DNA of 64,000 bases, taken from the NCBI GenBank assembly GCA_001939145.1, contig LSRX01000007.1:1533247-1597246 (forward strand), read 5' to 3'. The DNA comes from Symbiodinium microadriaticum (lineage: Eukaryota > Sar > Dinophyceae > Suessiales > Symbiodiniaceae). The notes beneath the pieces were generated by a model that did no database searches, had not been told where the DNA came from, and saw only the letters and a program-made list of their open reading frames with translations. A program made the position numbers and the translations under genes. This document shows positions 42,534 to 52,276 of the stretch, in pieces. Within the stretch, counting starts at the first letter, position 1; each line of letters opens with the position of its first letter.

Positions 42534-42629
42534 CCCCAATACCCAACCTCCAAACTTTTGGGTTCTTAGAATGTAATCGTACTCTGAAAGTCTCACCTTT
42601 TTTTTCTCTGGCTTATTGGGCAAGTAAGC
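42526..42629. repeat. Palindromic element family P3 copy
   Basis: Begins CTTAGTTCCCCAATACCCAA and ends CTTATTGGGCAAGTAAG; ends are imperfect inverted repeats. This copy has no telomeric insert and serves as the reference form. Confidence 0.65.
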
Positions 42630-42725
42630 TTATATGATAAGGCATGCCCATCTCCTACAGCCAAGATCTTAAAACTTAAAGCCCTTGAACTTAGTAGCTG
42701 AGGAAGTAACCTTTAACCTTTTGGG

Positions 42726-42950
42726 TGGGTTTAGGGTTTAGGGTTTAGGGTTTAGGGGTTTTAGGGGTTTAGGGTTTAGGGGTTCAGGGGTTTAGGGTTT
42801 AGGGGTGTAGGGTTTAGGGGTTTGGGGTTTAGGGTTTAGGGGTTTAGGGTTTAGGGGTTCAGGGGTTTAGGGTTTAGGGGTTCAGGGTTTAGTGTTTGGG
42901 GCTTTGCGTTTTGGGCTTAGGGTTTAGGGTTTAGGGTTTAGGTTGATGAT
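42726..42950. repeat. Interstitial telomeric array, TTTAGGG orientation
   Basis: About 225 bp of TTTAGGG and TTTAGGGG units with GTTCAGGGG variants, running directly into a P1 element at 42942. Confidence 0.9.
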
Positions 42951-43099
42951 ATAAATCCTTAGCATTATCCAGAAGAAGGAATATATCCTAGCGTTTGGGG
43001 TTTAGGGGTTCAGGGTTTAGGGTTGCCACAATCAGGAATATACTCATATTTCCCATAGTTTAGGGTCCTCACAGTGATTTATTTATATCATCAACAGTA
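42942..43099. repeat. Split P1 palindromic element
   Basis: Left half (42942-42993, GGTTGATGATATAAATCC) and right half (43028-43099, ending ATATCATCAACAGT) are separated by a short TTTAGGG tract, so a P1 copy seems interrupted by telomeric repeats. Confidence 0.55.
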
Positions 43100-43654
43100 C
43101 TGTAGAACCTTAAAGAAAGGGGACCCCATTAACGAATCCTATATACACTACCCTTAAACGGGACCCTATCAGCGAACCCGAATAGTACCCTTAAGGGTTT
43201 AGGAGTGTAGAGACTTTATTAGGGTTTTGAGGAATCAGGGGTGCAGGGGTTTAGGGTTCAGTTCAGGAGCGTAGGGGTTTTGAAGGGGGTTTCGGGTTCA
43301 AGGGTTGGGTTTAGGGTTCCTTGAAGGGTTCTATTGGGTTTCGCAAAGTATACCAAGGGGTGTAGGAAGACTTACCAGCATAATGCTTTCGGGTTGTTTA
43401 TCACATAATTCCGCTTTCACATGCCACCCCACCCCACAACAACCCGCACAAAAACCAAAAAAAACGCAAAACAATAAAAGAAAACATAGCTGAGTCCCCC
43501 ATATGATTTTGTGTTTGCTCAGGTAGTGACACCACTGAGAAGGGTGTGGGCCTCAGTCGCGTCTGATCGCTGGTGTGTTCGTGTTTGGGCGGTCGTTCAA
43601 GGTTGTGGCGAGTCTTGGCGGAGTCCTTGAATCTTTTTTTTTTGCGTGAACAGG

Positions 43655-43790
43655 CTTAGTTCCCCAACACCCAACCTTTAAACTTTGTGGGTTCTTATAA
43701 TTTAGTAGGGTTTAGGGTTTAGTAATCTNAAAATTAGTAGCAATCTGAAAGTTTAAAAAGTTAATTTTTCTGGCTTATTGGGGAAGCAAG
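43655..43790. repeat. P3 palindromic element with telomeric insert
   Basis: Same ends as the copy at 42526-42629, but the centre carries TAGGGTTTAGGGTTTAG between duplicated AATTTAGTA-like words (and one N at 43729). Confidence 0.6.
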
Positions 43791-43876
43791 AAAGGCCCCT
43801 CTAGAAGTGAAAGATTTGTAACTTGTGGGAGCCTTGTGAACTCTGCCAGAAGGGGCACCCTACTACAACTTAAGGC

Positions 43877-43968
43877 ATATGGGTAGTTCTGTAAGGTAGG
43901 GTCCCTTTTGGGGGGGGGGTCCTTTTTATAATGGTGCCGCACCATATTGGGTACCTAACTACGCATAT
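43877..43968. repeat. Palindromic element family P2 copy
   Basis: Starts CATATGGGTAGTTCTGTAAG and ends GTACCTAACTACGCATATCC; ends are imperfect inverted repeats. Confidence 0.5.
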
Positions 43969-44130
43969 CCCCTGAATTGGCCGGCGGGTTGTGTCTTTGG
44001 GACGCTAGACCCTAAACCCTAAACCCTCGATGCATTCCGGGCGCAGCCGTTCCCTGGACTCGCACGGCCGTCGTAGAAAGTCTGAGGGTCCGTGGGAGCC
44101 AGGATCCAAAGGTCCCCCAATACATACGGT

Positions 44131-44221
44131 TGTTGATGATATAAATCCTGCATTACCTGAAGGACCCTAGCTTATGGGAATTATGGTATATTCCTTATTA
44201 TGGGTGATATAAATCCTGCAG
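44131..44221. repeat. Palindromic element family P1 copy
   Basis: Starts TGTTGATGATATAAATCCTG; centre GGGAATTATGGTATATTCC; right end truncated or rearranged (GGTGATATAAATCCTGC). Confidence 0.65.
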
Positions 44222-44296
44222 GGTTTAGGGCTGAGTTATGCGTCTGTGTATTACACAGCACTCCTCAGAATCCACATTGGGCTTTCGAGAAGCCCT

Positions 44297-44376
44297 ATGT
44301 GTAGTTCTCTAAATTAGGGTCCCTTTTTCGGTCCCCAAGACAGTACTCGAACGGCTCCCTCATAAAGTGGACCCTG
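44297..44376. repeat. Partial P2 palindromic element
   Basis: Left end TGTGTAGTTCTCTAAATTAG and GGGTCCCTTTTTCGGTCCCC match the copy at 61658. The right part is degenerate. It ends 134 bp before the start of the RCC1-like gene. Confidence 0.5.
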
Positions 44377-44509
44377 ACAGACAGTGCACCTTTTCCTTGT
44401 TGCAGGTCTACGATGAGACACTCCAAAGCTGTATTGTAATTACAAAGGCGCCTATATTACATGATCCAGTAAGCTGTAGTCTGGGGTCTAGATCACCCTA
44501 CGAGGCATC

Positions 44510-45877
44510 ATGTCGATTTCCGTGGAGGTGCATCTGCTTAGTGGCAAGCATGCCTCTGTGGAAGTGGAGGCGGATGCATCTGTTGAGTCATTGAAGCGGC
44601 GCGCCCAGAGTGCTCTGGTCGTCCCGAGTAGGGGGCGGCTGCTGAATTCTTCTGGAGAGGTGCTGGACGGAGCACAAACGATCACAGAAGCGAAGTTGAT
44701 GAGTGGAGACGTGCTCACGCTACATGTGAACCAAGTCCAGCTTCAAGCCGGCCTCCGTTCCACTGCATTCGCCGCACTCCTCGGCGATGGCTCCGTCGTC
44801 ACTTGGGGCGATCCCAGATGTGGTGGCGACAGCAGTAAAGTACAGGAGCAGCTGCGAGATGTGCAGCAGATCCAAGCTTCTGATGTCGTATTTGCTGCAA
44901 TTCTGGGCGATGGCTCTGTGGTCACCTGGGGGAGAGCCGACTGTGGTGGCGACAGCACTGCGGTACAGGAGCAGCTGCGAGATGTGCAGCAGATCCAAGC
45001 TTCTCTTGGTGCATTTGCTGCAATCCTGGCTGACGGATCTGTAGTCACCTGGGGCCATGCCAGATCTGGTGGCGACTGCGGTGCGGTACAGGATCAGCTG
45101 CGAGATGTGAAGCAGATCCAAGCTTCTTATAATGCATTTGCTGCAATCCGTGGCGACGGATCTGTGGTCAGCTGGGGCACTGCTCGCCATGGTGGCGACA
45201 GCGGTGCGGTACAGCATCAGCTGCAAGATGTGCAGCAGATCCAAGCTTCTATGTTTGCGTTTGCTGCAATCCTGGGCGATGGATCTGTCGTCACCTGGGG
45301 CAATGAACGCTTCGGTGGCGACAGCAGTGCAGTACAGCATCAGCTGCGAGATGTGCAGCAGATCCAGGCTTCTAACAAGGCATTTGCTGCAATCCTGGGC
45401 GATGGATCTGTGGTCACCTGGGGTCATGCCGACTATGGTGGTGACTGCAGTGCGGTACAGGAGCAGCTGCGAGATGTGCAGCAGATCCAAGCTTCTGATG
45501 TCGCATTTGCTGCAATTCTGGGCGATGGATCTGTGGTCACCTGGGGGAGAGCCAACTATGGTGGCGACAGCAGTGCAGTACAGGAGCAGCTGCGAGATGT
45601 TCAGCAGATCCAAGCTTCTGATGTCGCATTTGCTGCAATTCTGGGCGATGGATCTGTGGTCACCCGGGGGAGAACCGACTGTGGTGGCGACAGCACTGCG
45701 GTACAGGAGCAGCTGCGAGATGTGCAGCAGATCCAAGCTTCTAACAAGGCATTTGCTGCAATCCTGGGTGATGGATCTGTCGTCACCTGGGGGCCCGGCG
45801 ACTATGGTGTGCAGCAGATCCAAGCTGGTAATTCGGATTCTGCTGCAATCTTGCGCGATGAATCTAGCGTCACCTGA
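44510..45877 (+). CDS. Ubiquitin-like / RCC1-like repeat protein, copy 1 (455 aa)
   Basis: ATG at 44510 (MSISVEVHLLSGKHASVEVE). Residues 1-75 form a ubiquitin-like domain (LLSGKHASVEVEADASVESL ... LLNSSGEVLDGAQTITEAKL). They are followed by eight full 41-aa repeats of the type FAAILGDGSVVTWG-x4-GGDSSAVQEQLRDVQQIQAS, a ninth truncated repeat and a tenth remnant. The AAI-x-GDGSV-TWG core is that of RCC1-like repeats. Each unit is 123 bp and adjacent units are nearly identical at the DNA level. The frame ends at TGA 45875-45877 within a shortened repeat; just beyond, the sequence of a normal last repeat (AVQDQLHNV, stop) continues out of step, so the original C-terminus has been changed by deletion. 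Such proteins are often labelled HERC-like, but no HECT ligase domain is present here. Function unknown. Confidence 0.85.
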   Translation: MSISVEVHLLSGKHASVEVEADASVESLKRRAQSALVVPSRGRLLNSSGEVLDGAQTITEAKLMSGDVLTLHVNQVQLQAGLRSTAFAALLGDGSVVTWGDPRCGGDSSKVQEQLRDVQQIQASDVVFAAILGDGSVVTWGRADCGGDSTAVQEQLRDVQQIQASLGAFAAILADGSVVTWGHARSGGDCGAVQDQLRDVKQIQASYNAFAAIRGDGSVVSWGTARHGGDSGAVQHQLQDVQQIQASMFAFAAILGDGSVVTWGNERFGGDSSAVQHQLRDVQQIQASNKAFAAILGDGSVVTWGHADYGGDCSAVQEQLRDVQQIQASDVAFAAILGDGSVVTWGRANYGGDSSAVQEQLRDVQQIQASDVAFAAILGDGSVVTRGRTDCGGDSTAVQEQLRDVQQIQASNKAFAAILGDGSVVTWGPGDYGVQQIQAGNSDSAAILRDESSVT

Positions 45878-46322
45878 TGACAGCACGGCGGTGCAGGATC
45901 AGCTGCACAATGTGTAGCAGACGCTTCAGCTTGCGATCCCCTGGTTTCATGGTTTCCTTATAGGTTTCCTAGGTCTCCAGTAGTAACCACCCTCTTGCAC
46001 AGGGTGTGCCTATGAAAAACTGCATAGTTGGAAAAAGGGTACCGTTCTTATTGACTGGATGCTGGGAAACCACGTTTCTTTGCCAGGTTCATGCACGTTT
46101 ACGATCACATGTTCATGTTCTACTCAAATTTTGCTTCTCAACAATGCCGCACTTGCTTGAACTTTTTTGGCCATCTGAATCTCTGCGAGTCCGGCTCCCA
46201 CCTCAATTCAGCTGTTTGCTGGCCCGGGTGTTTAACCGATGTCACGGTAAGCTTCCCTCTGTATTCCGTACATGACACCTCTTTAGAGAACGCGCTTCGG
46301 GCGTTGGGGCCAAGGATCTATC
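45878..46322. other. 3' remnant of the RCC1-like gene, then no feature
   Basis: 45878-45917 matches the end of the paralogue at 53710-53755 (CGGTGCAGGATCAGCTGCAC, then a TAG and AGACGCTTC). The rest to 46322 holds no recognised feature. Confidence 0.5.
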
Positions 46323-46445
46323 TGCCCAGAGAGCCTTAATACCCCTTACCTTTAGGAATATGCCAAAATACCTTAAAGCATATTATTAAGGCCCCTATAA
46401 TTTAAGGTATACTCCTTAATTAAGGGGTGTTGCGCTCGCTGGGTA
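46323..46445. repeat. Palindromic element family P4 copy
   Basis: Ends CCCAGAGAGCCTTAATACCC and ACTCCTTAATTAAGGGGTGT ... GCTGGG; related to 59210-59368 and 63332-63446. Confidence 0.6.
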
Positions 46446-46849
46446 TCATGTGAGTCAGGCTTGTGGCTCTCCATTTTAACGGTCAGAAAGGCCCTTTGAG
46501 CTCAGATCCTACAGCCAAAATCTTGGGCCTCTTAAGGTACTACTATAGGGTTCTATTATAGGGTTTAGGGTTTAGGGTTTTCCCTTTAAGGGTGTCATAG
46601 GATTCCATAATGGGGTCCCCCTTTAAGGGGATGCAGGGAGGTGACCGTCCATGTGGGTAGGCTGGACGCAGGAATGTATGTGTGTATGTACTTCTTTTTC
46701 AAGGGCAGAAATCTCATTTCTAAAGTCTAAGACATATATGTTTACACAAATATGTGAATACATAGGTGTATACATTCGTACATACTTTTCTGGCCTCAGC
46801 CATCCTACCTTCATCCTACCTCTTTGAGTCCTAAACCCAAAGAACTACC

Positions 46850-46951
46850 GTTGTATGATATAAATCCTTAGCATTACCTTAAGGATCCTAAACTCTGGGA
46901 ATTATGGGTGTTTTCCTTATGATGGGTACTGCAGGATGTATATCATCAACG
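46850..46951. repeat. Palindromic element family P1 copy
   Basis: Starts GTTGTATGATATAAATCC, ends CAGGATGTATATCATCAAC. Confidence 0.65.
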
Positions 46952-46984
46952 CACTCTAGCCCACAACCCCTCGAAAGCCCGCAG

Positions 46985-47450
46985 AACCCCAAAAGATCCT
47001 AAACCCTAAACCCTTTAAACCCCAAACCCCTAAACCCCAAAACCCTAAACCCCAAAACCCTAAACCCTAAACCCTAAGCCCTTAAGCCCTAAACCCCTAA
47101 ACCCCTGAACCCCAAAAGATCCGAGCAGGACGGAGTCAGTGGCTGGAATGAGATCTCGAAAGGGCTGGCGCACTTTCCGCTGGAGGCGCCTCCAGGGTTT
47201 AGGGTTTAGGGGTTTAGGGCGTAGGGTTTAGGATTTAGGGTTTAGGGCTTAGGGGTTTAGGGCTTAGGGTATAGGGGTTTAGGCGTTTAGGGGTTTAGGG
47301 CTTAGGGTTTAGGGGTTTAGGGGTTTAGGGGTTTAGGGGTTTAGGGTTTAGGATTTAGGGGTTTAGGGGTTTAGGGCTTAGGGTTTAGGGTTTAGGGTAT
47401 AGGGGTTTAGGGCTTAGGGGTTTAGGCGTTTAGGGGTTTAGGGTTCAGGC
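46985..47450. repeat. Interstitial telomeric arrays, CCCTAAA then TTTAGGG
   Basis: 46985-47110 is CCCTAAA-oriented; 47188-47450 is TTTAGGG-oriented, with about 75 bp between. Together they form a large imperfect inverted repeat. Confidence 0.9.
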
Positions 47451-47585
47451 TTAGTTCCCCAATACCCAACCTTTAACCTTTTTTAGGGTTTCTTACAATT
47501 TAGTTGGGTTTAGGGTTTAGGGTTCTTAAAATGTAGCAGTAACCTGAAAGTTTAACCTTTTATATCTCTGGATTGTGGAAGTAAG
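47450..47585. repeat. P3 palindromic element with telomeric insert
   Basis: CTTAGTTCCCCAATACCCAA start; the centre holds TTGGGTTTAGGGTTTAGGG between TTCTTACAATTTAG and TTCTTAAAATGTAG, so the insert is flanked by a near-duplication of 14 bp. Confidence 0.65.
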
Positions 47586-47699
47586 AAGCCCCTAAACTCT
47601 AAACCAAGCCCTAAAGCCCTAAACCCTACTCCCTTTATTTCCCTGGCCTCCTTGGGGAAGTAAGGGTCTACAGGCTCCGTGGGGGTTCACAGTTTTCAC

Positions 47700-48500
47700 A
47701 GTTTGCCAAACCCTAAGCCCTAAGTGCGTACTGAGCCCGAAGCCCTAAACCCCAAACCCCCCACACGGGTTTAGGGTTTAGGGGTTTAGGGTTTAGGGTT
47801 CTTGGAATCAAGTTCGCGGGGCCCCTTTTCGACGCTGAGTCTAAACCTTGAAGTCTCAACTCCTGGCCGTAAACCCTAAAACTTTAACCCTGGAACTTTA
47901 CACCCTAAACTTTTAAACCCTAAACCGTAAACCCTATCCTCTTCTGAAACCCTAAACCCGAGACCCTAAACCCTAGACCCTAAACTTTAAACCCTAGACC
48001 CTAAACCTTAAACCCTAAACCCTAAACCCTAAACCTTAAACCCTAGACCCTAGACCTTAAACCCTAAACTTTAAACCCTAAACCCTAGACCCTAAACCCT
48101 AGATCCTAAACCCTAGACCCTGGACCCTAAACCTTAAACGTTAAACCCTAGACCCTAAACCCTAAACCCCTCAAGCCCCAGAGCCTCAAAAGCTACCCGG
48201 GGCCCGAGGTTCCCAGCCCTAGGCCCTCAAACCCACCTGGGTTCAGGGGTTTAGGGTTGAGGGTTTAGGGTTTAGGGTCTAAGGGTTTAGGGGTTTAGGG
48301 TTTAGGGGTCTAGGGTTTAGGATCTAGGGTTTAGGGTTTAGGGTTTAGGATCTAGGGTTTAGGATCTAGGGTTTAGGGTTTAGGGTTCAGGGTCTAGGGG
48401 TTCAGGGGTTTAGGGTTTAGGGTCTAGGGGTTTGGGGTTTAGGGTTTAGGGTTTAGGGGTTTGGGGTTTGGGGTTTAAGGGTTTAGGGTTTAGGCTATGG
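47700..48500. repeat. Interstitial telomeric arrays of alternating orientation
   Basis: TTTAGGG at 47766-47805; CCCTAAA with many CCTAGACC/CCTTAAACC variants at 47860-48190; TTTAGGG with GGTCTAGGG/GGATCTAGGG variants at 48240-48500. The variant types mirror each other on the two sides, giving a large palindrome. Confidence 0.85.
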
Positions 48501-48582
48501 TGGTTGTCAACACTATGGCTGGGTTCTGGAGTACCATACTTGAATACTTGTTTTTTGGACCTGTTCCTTAAAGGAACCATTA

Positions 48583-48632
48583 TAAAATAAGAGTCTATAT
48601 GTTTTTCTCCATGGTTACTTCAAAGTCCAGAT
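48583..48632. repeat. Dispersed repeat shared with 57434-57487
   Basis: Both contain CATTATA(A/G)AATAA followed by AGTCTATA and TTTTTCTCCATGGTTACTTC. Confidence 0.6.
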
Positions 48633-48844
48633 GGTCCCTTTTTTTTGGGTACCCTACATATTAGGTGCCGTATCTTGTTAAGGACCCAAAAAGAGACCCT
48701 ATTTTGGAGATTTAGGGTACCATATTAAACTTTAAACCGTAAACCGTCTACTATTTAGGGTACCATATTAGGGTCCCCTATTTTGGAGAACTGCCCACAT
48801 CTCGAAGCTCTACCGAGCCCTGAGGCTCTAGTGGCTCCCAACGA

Positions 48845-48960
48845 AGCGGTTTAGGGTTTAGGGGTTTGGGGTTTAGGGTTTAGGGTTTAGGGGTTTAGGG
48901 CTTTAGGGCTTTAGGGTTTTAGGGTTCAGGGTTTAGGGTTTCAGGTTTAGGGTGCGTACA
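48845..48960. repeat. Interstitial telomeric array, TTTAGGG orientation
   Basis: TTTAGGG/CTTTAGGG units over about 110 bp. Confidence 0.8.
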
Positions 48961-49288
48961 AATTCTTTAGGGTTCCGGTCCTGAGTTGTGTGCGGTTTTG
49001 TGCGGGTTTTGACCACAATTTGTATTTATCCCGGGCTTGAGGGTTCCTATAATTCCATGTTAGGGTTCATAATAAGAACCTACAACAAAGTAGGGTTTGA
49101 TAGTTTAAGGTAGGGTTTAGGGTTCAGGGTTTAGGGTTTAGGACCAACAAGACTTAAACAAAGTCCTGACTCCTAAGCCCTATAAACCCCATGAGCGAAA
49201 GCACGAGCAGGTGGTCCATGTCGGCACGACGGTGGACATTCGGCAGGAGGGGCAGCGACCCTGTCGTAGGACCCGTATGGTCCTACTC

Positions 49289-49390
49289 GGTTGATGATAT
49301 AAATCCTGCATGACTCATAATAAGGAATATACCATAGTTCCCAGAGTTTAGGGTCCTTAAGGTAATGCAGGATTTATACCATCAACGGTA
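49289..49390. repeat. Palindromic element family P1 copy, complete
   Basis: Ends CGGTTGATGATATAAATCCT and AGGATTTATACCATCAACGG are inverted; total about 102 bp. Confidence 0.8.
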
Positions 49391-49809
49391 CTGTAGCTCC
49401 AGATTTACATTTAAGCTTCTTCCAGCAAGTTCTAGTATCATGTACGTCAGACCCGTTAGCTTTCAAATCAAGACAACGCGACCCCGGTTCAGATGATGGA
49501 TGCAGTAAGCTCAAGAGGACTTGAGTGTTCTCTTCAGGGTTTGGGACATCCACCCATCCTGGGGTAATCCCCAAAAGCCTTGTCAGGGGTAAGGCGCTCG
49601 ACGAGGGTTTTGCGGCTTTCTATACTATGTTTACCATTGGTGTATGTATATGTATTTTTGTACTTACCTATTCTGTTTGGTTTAAGTATGTACTGGGTTT
49701 TATGGGGGTTTCCGAAATAGGGGACCCTGATGTAGCACCCTAAATAGTAGGACCCTTCTTATAAGGACCCCCAAACTAGGTACCCCTTCTTTTCGGGGAC
49801 CTCCCACAC

Positions 49810-49972
49810 GGTTGATGATCAAAACCCTGCATTGCCCACAAAAAAGGAATATACCCATAATTCCCATAGTTTAGGGTCCTTAAGGTAGTATTACCCAGAA
49901 TAACGAGTATCCCATAATTCCCATAGTTTAGGGTCCTTAAGGTAATGCTAAGGATCTTGATCATCAACTGTA
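49810..49972. repeat. P1 element with duplicated centre
   Basis: Ends GGTTGATGATCAAAACCCTG and GATCTTGATCATCAACTG; the word CCCATAGTTTAGGGTCCTTA occurs twice inside. Confidence 0.7.
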
Positions 49973-50039
49973 TGTGTCTATGTCTTTAGACTTCTGACCC
50001 AGGAGTCTCAGGGGCTCCGGAAGTTCGCCTGGATTCAGC

Positions 50040-50155
50040 CTCCCATACCCTAAACTCTAAAACTCTGAAACCCTGAAACCCTAAAACCCTAAAACCCTAA
50101 AGCCCTAAAGCCCTAAAACTCTAAGACCTCTAAAACCTCTAAAACCCTAAACCCT
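50040..50155. repeat. Interstitial telomeric array, CCCTAAA orientation
   Basis: CCCTAAA, CCCTAAAA and CTCTAAAA units. Confidence 0.8.
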
Positions 50156-50302
50156 AATAGTATCGACTTTGGAAAGGCCGAAGCCTCCATGCAGAGCGAC
50201 CGGCACGCCATCATGAATCACATTGCCTTTGGGAAGGTCCCTGCAATCCGGGCTTCGGCTTCCTGGTTTGGGGTGAAGGGGCGTCGGGCCTTGGGGGTTT
50301 AG

Positions 50303-50578
50303 GGTTCAGGGCTTTGAGATTTAAAAGTTTGGGGTTTAGGAGTCCCAGGTTTAGGGCCTTGAGATTTAAAAGTTTGGGGTTTAGGAGTCCCAGGTTTAGG
50401 GCCTTGAGATTTAGGGGTTTAGGGTTTAGGAGTCCCAGGTTTAGGGCCTTGAGATTTAGGGGTTTAGGGTTTAGCAGTCCCAGGGTTAGGGCTTTGAGGT
50501 TTAGGGGTTTAGGGTTTAGGAGTCCCAGGTGTAGGGCTTTGAGGTTTAGGGGTTTAGGGTTTCGGAGTCCAGGCTTTA
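50303..50578. repeat. 45-bp minisatellite, about six copies
   Basis: Units start AGGGCCTTGAGATTTAAAAG and continue with GTTTAGGAGTCCCAGGTTT. It is partly telomere-like and gives artefact frames (LGLLNPKPLNLKALN) on the minus strand. Confidence 0.85.
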
Positions 50579-50837
50579 GGTTGCAGGGCTTGGGGAAGGT
50601 CCAAAATCGGCTTTGGGTGCCGGGAATTTGGAGCTCCCCCAGTCCAAGCCCCAACGAGAGTTCTGTAAAAGCCCAGATAATTACCGACATGATTCTTTAG
50701 GGTTTAGGGTTTAGGGTGTTCCTTATGATAATTCCATTGCAAAGGAGCCCCCACAATTATTCTAGCTATGAAGGCCCCGGCGTCAAGCCCATTCGTCTGA
50801 ATCCTCGGCTCAAGAACCTTTACCCAAGACCTATAAG

Positions 50838-50910
50838 TAGTCTACTACTGCTGCTACTACTACTACTACTACTACGACTACTACCACTGTTACTAGCCCC
50901 CCCCCCCACC
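50838..50910. repeat. (CTA)n tract followed by C13
   Basis: CTACTACTGCTGCTACTACT-type triplets, then a long C run. A similar ACT/ACG tract lies at 51735-51870 after a G run. Confidence 0.85.
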
Positions 50911-51359
50911 ACCACCAACTACTGGCGCCGTCCCGGCTTTGCAGTGGCAGCTTCTAGGCTCCCTAACTGCGGCAGCTGCAGAAAAGGCAGGGGCTCAGGC
51001 TCCCTGTCTGTGACAGCTGCAGAAGTTGCAGAGCCTCACTTGCCTTAATTGTCACAGCCGCTGAAGTTGCAGAGGCTCAGGCCCCAACGCTGCGACAGCA
51101 GTTGGAGCTGCAAACTCGACAGGGAAGAAACTGCTAAAGCACAGATGGTCGGATACGACGACAACGCTGGTAATACCGTGCGCGCACTGGTGCTGCCAAG
51201 AAGGCTGTAACACACCTCAAGCCTGAAGCACAACATCTTATAAACATCAAAAGCAAGATGCCAGCTGTACGTGGGAGGAACCCGGCAACACCCTAAAACC
51301 CAGACCTCGGCGTAGGAGGGCTTGCTTCTGAAGTACTGCGTGGTGTGTGCGTGCTAGGT

Positions 51360-51680
51360 GTGGAGATATTGTTCGGGGAGTCCGCGAAACAGTGTCGTGA
51401 TTATCCCCCGACAAGGCTTCCCTTCACCCAATTTCGAGTTGTCACCGAAAGCTCTCCGAAATCCCAAAGTCTAATACGCATAGTCCAGGTAGGTTTGGTG
51501 ACTATGTAAGAGGGTCCGACATCACGAAAATACTGTAAATGCCGAGCAACACGGCTCTGGCGGAGATGGTGTTCGGAATATTTGTGTAACAATGTCGTCA
51601 TCATCCCCCCCCCCCAACCCGCCCGAAGTGGTACGACACCACGAACGTACCGTAAATACTGAGTAAAACGGATGTGCTCT
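51360..51680. repeat. Diverged direct duplication, about 190-bp period
   Basis: GGAGATATTGTTCGGGGAG...GTCGTGATTATCCCCC at 51360 is repeated as GGAGATGGTGTTCGGAAT...GTCGTCATCATCCCCC at 51563. A CGACATCACGAAAATACTGT-like word follows each. Confidence 0.55.
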
Positions 51681-51734
51681 TAAGAGAGTTTGTAGCAGAG
51701 GTAGTTGGTGGAGGGGGGGGGGGCGGCGCTCCTC

Positions 51735-51870
51735 CTCCTCCTCCTCCTTCTACTACTACTACTACTACTACGACGACTACTACTACTACTATTACTACTA
51801 CTACGAGGACGACGACGACGAAGACGACTACTGCAACTACTACATACTACGACATACTACTACTATACCC
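51735..51870. repeat. (ACT/ACG)n trinucleotide tract
   Basis: Starts after a run of G and CTCCTCCTC. Gives artefact Thr, Leu and Arg frames. Confidence 0.85.
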
Positions 51871-52276
51871 GACATAAAGCATGGGCTATGCCGGTGGCTG
51901 TGGGGAGTGGTTTGCCCTTTTTTTAGGCTGGGGCTGTGAAGTCTTTAGACTGTGTAGGCCAGGTTTACGCTAAGGCTTTAGCTTGGTGTTCTTCTGGTTG
52001 GCTCGTAGGATTTTAACTTTTTGGGTTTTTATATGAAATATAAGAAGGGGACTTTAGACTTTAACTTTTTGGAGGGTTTCAGGAGTCACGCAAGTTAGTA
52101 TGTTTGTCAGGGCCGTTCCAAGGTCGACTGGTACCCCCAAGCCGCCTTAGCTACAGGGAAGATGTGGGAAATCTCCTGGGGTTTGAAAGGGCCTTCTGTG
52201 ACATTGTAAGGCCTCCATAAGAGGTTTGATGAAGGGTCCTAGGGTAATGCGTCAAGCGACCACCCTTCGAAGCATC

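Noticed and set aside
44720..45886. 388-codon minus-strand frame across the RCC1-like gene, and the equivalent at 52355-53635 (426 codons)
   Set aside because: Stays open because the same 123-bp unit is repeated; ubiquitin-like and RCC1-like motifs are on the plus strand.
40780..48500. Regular short repeats considered as a CRISPR array
   Set aside because: Units are TTTAGGG/CCCTAAA telomere-type repeats without unique spacers, in a eukaryotic context.
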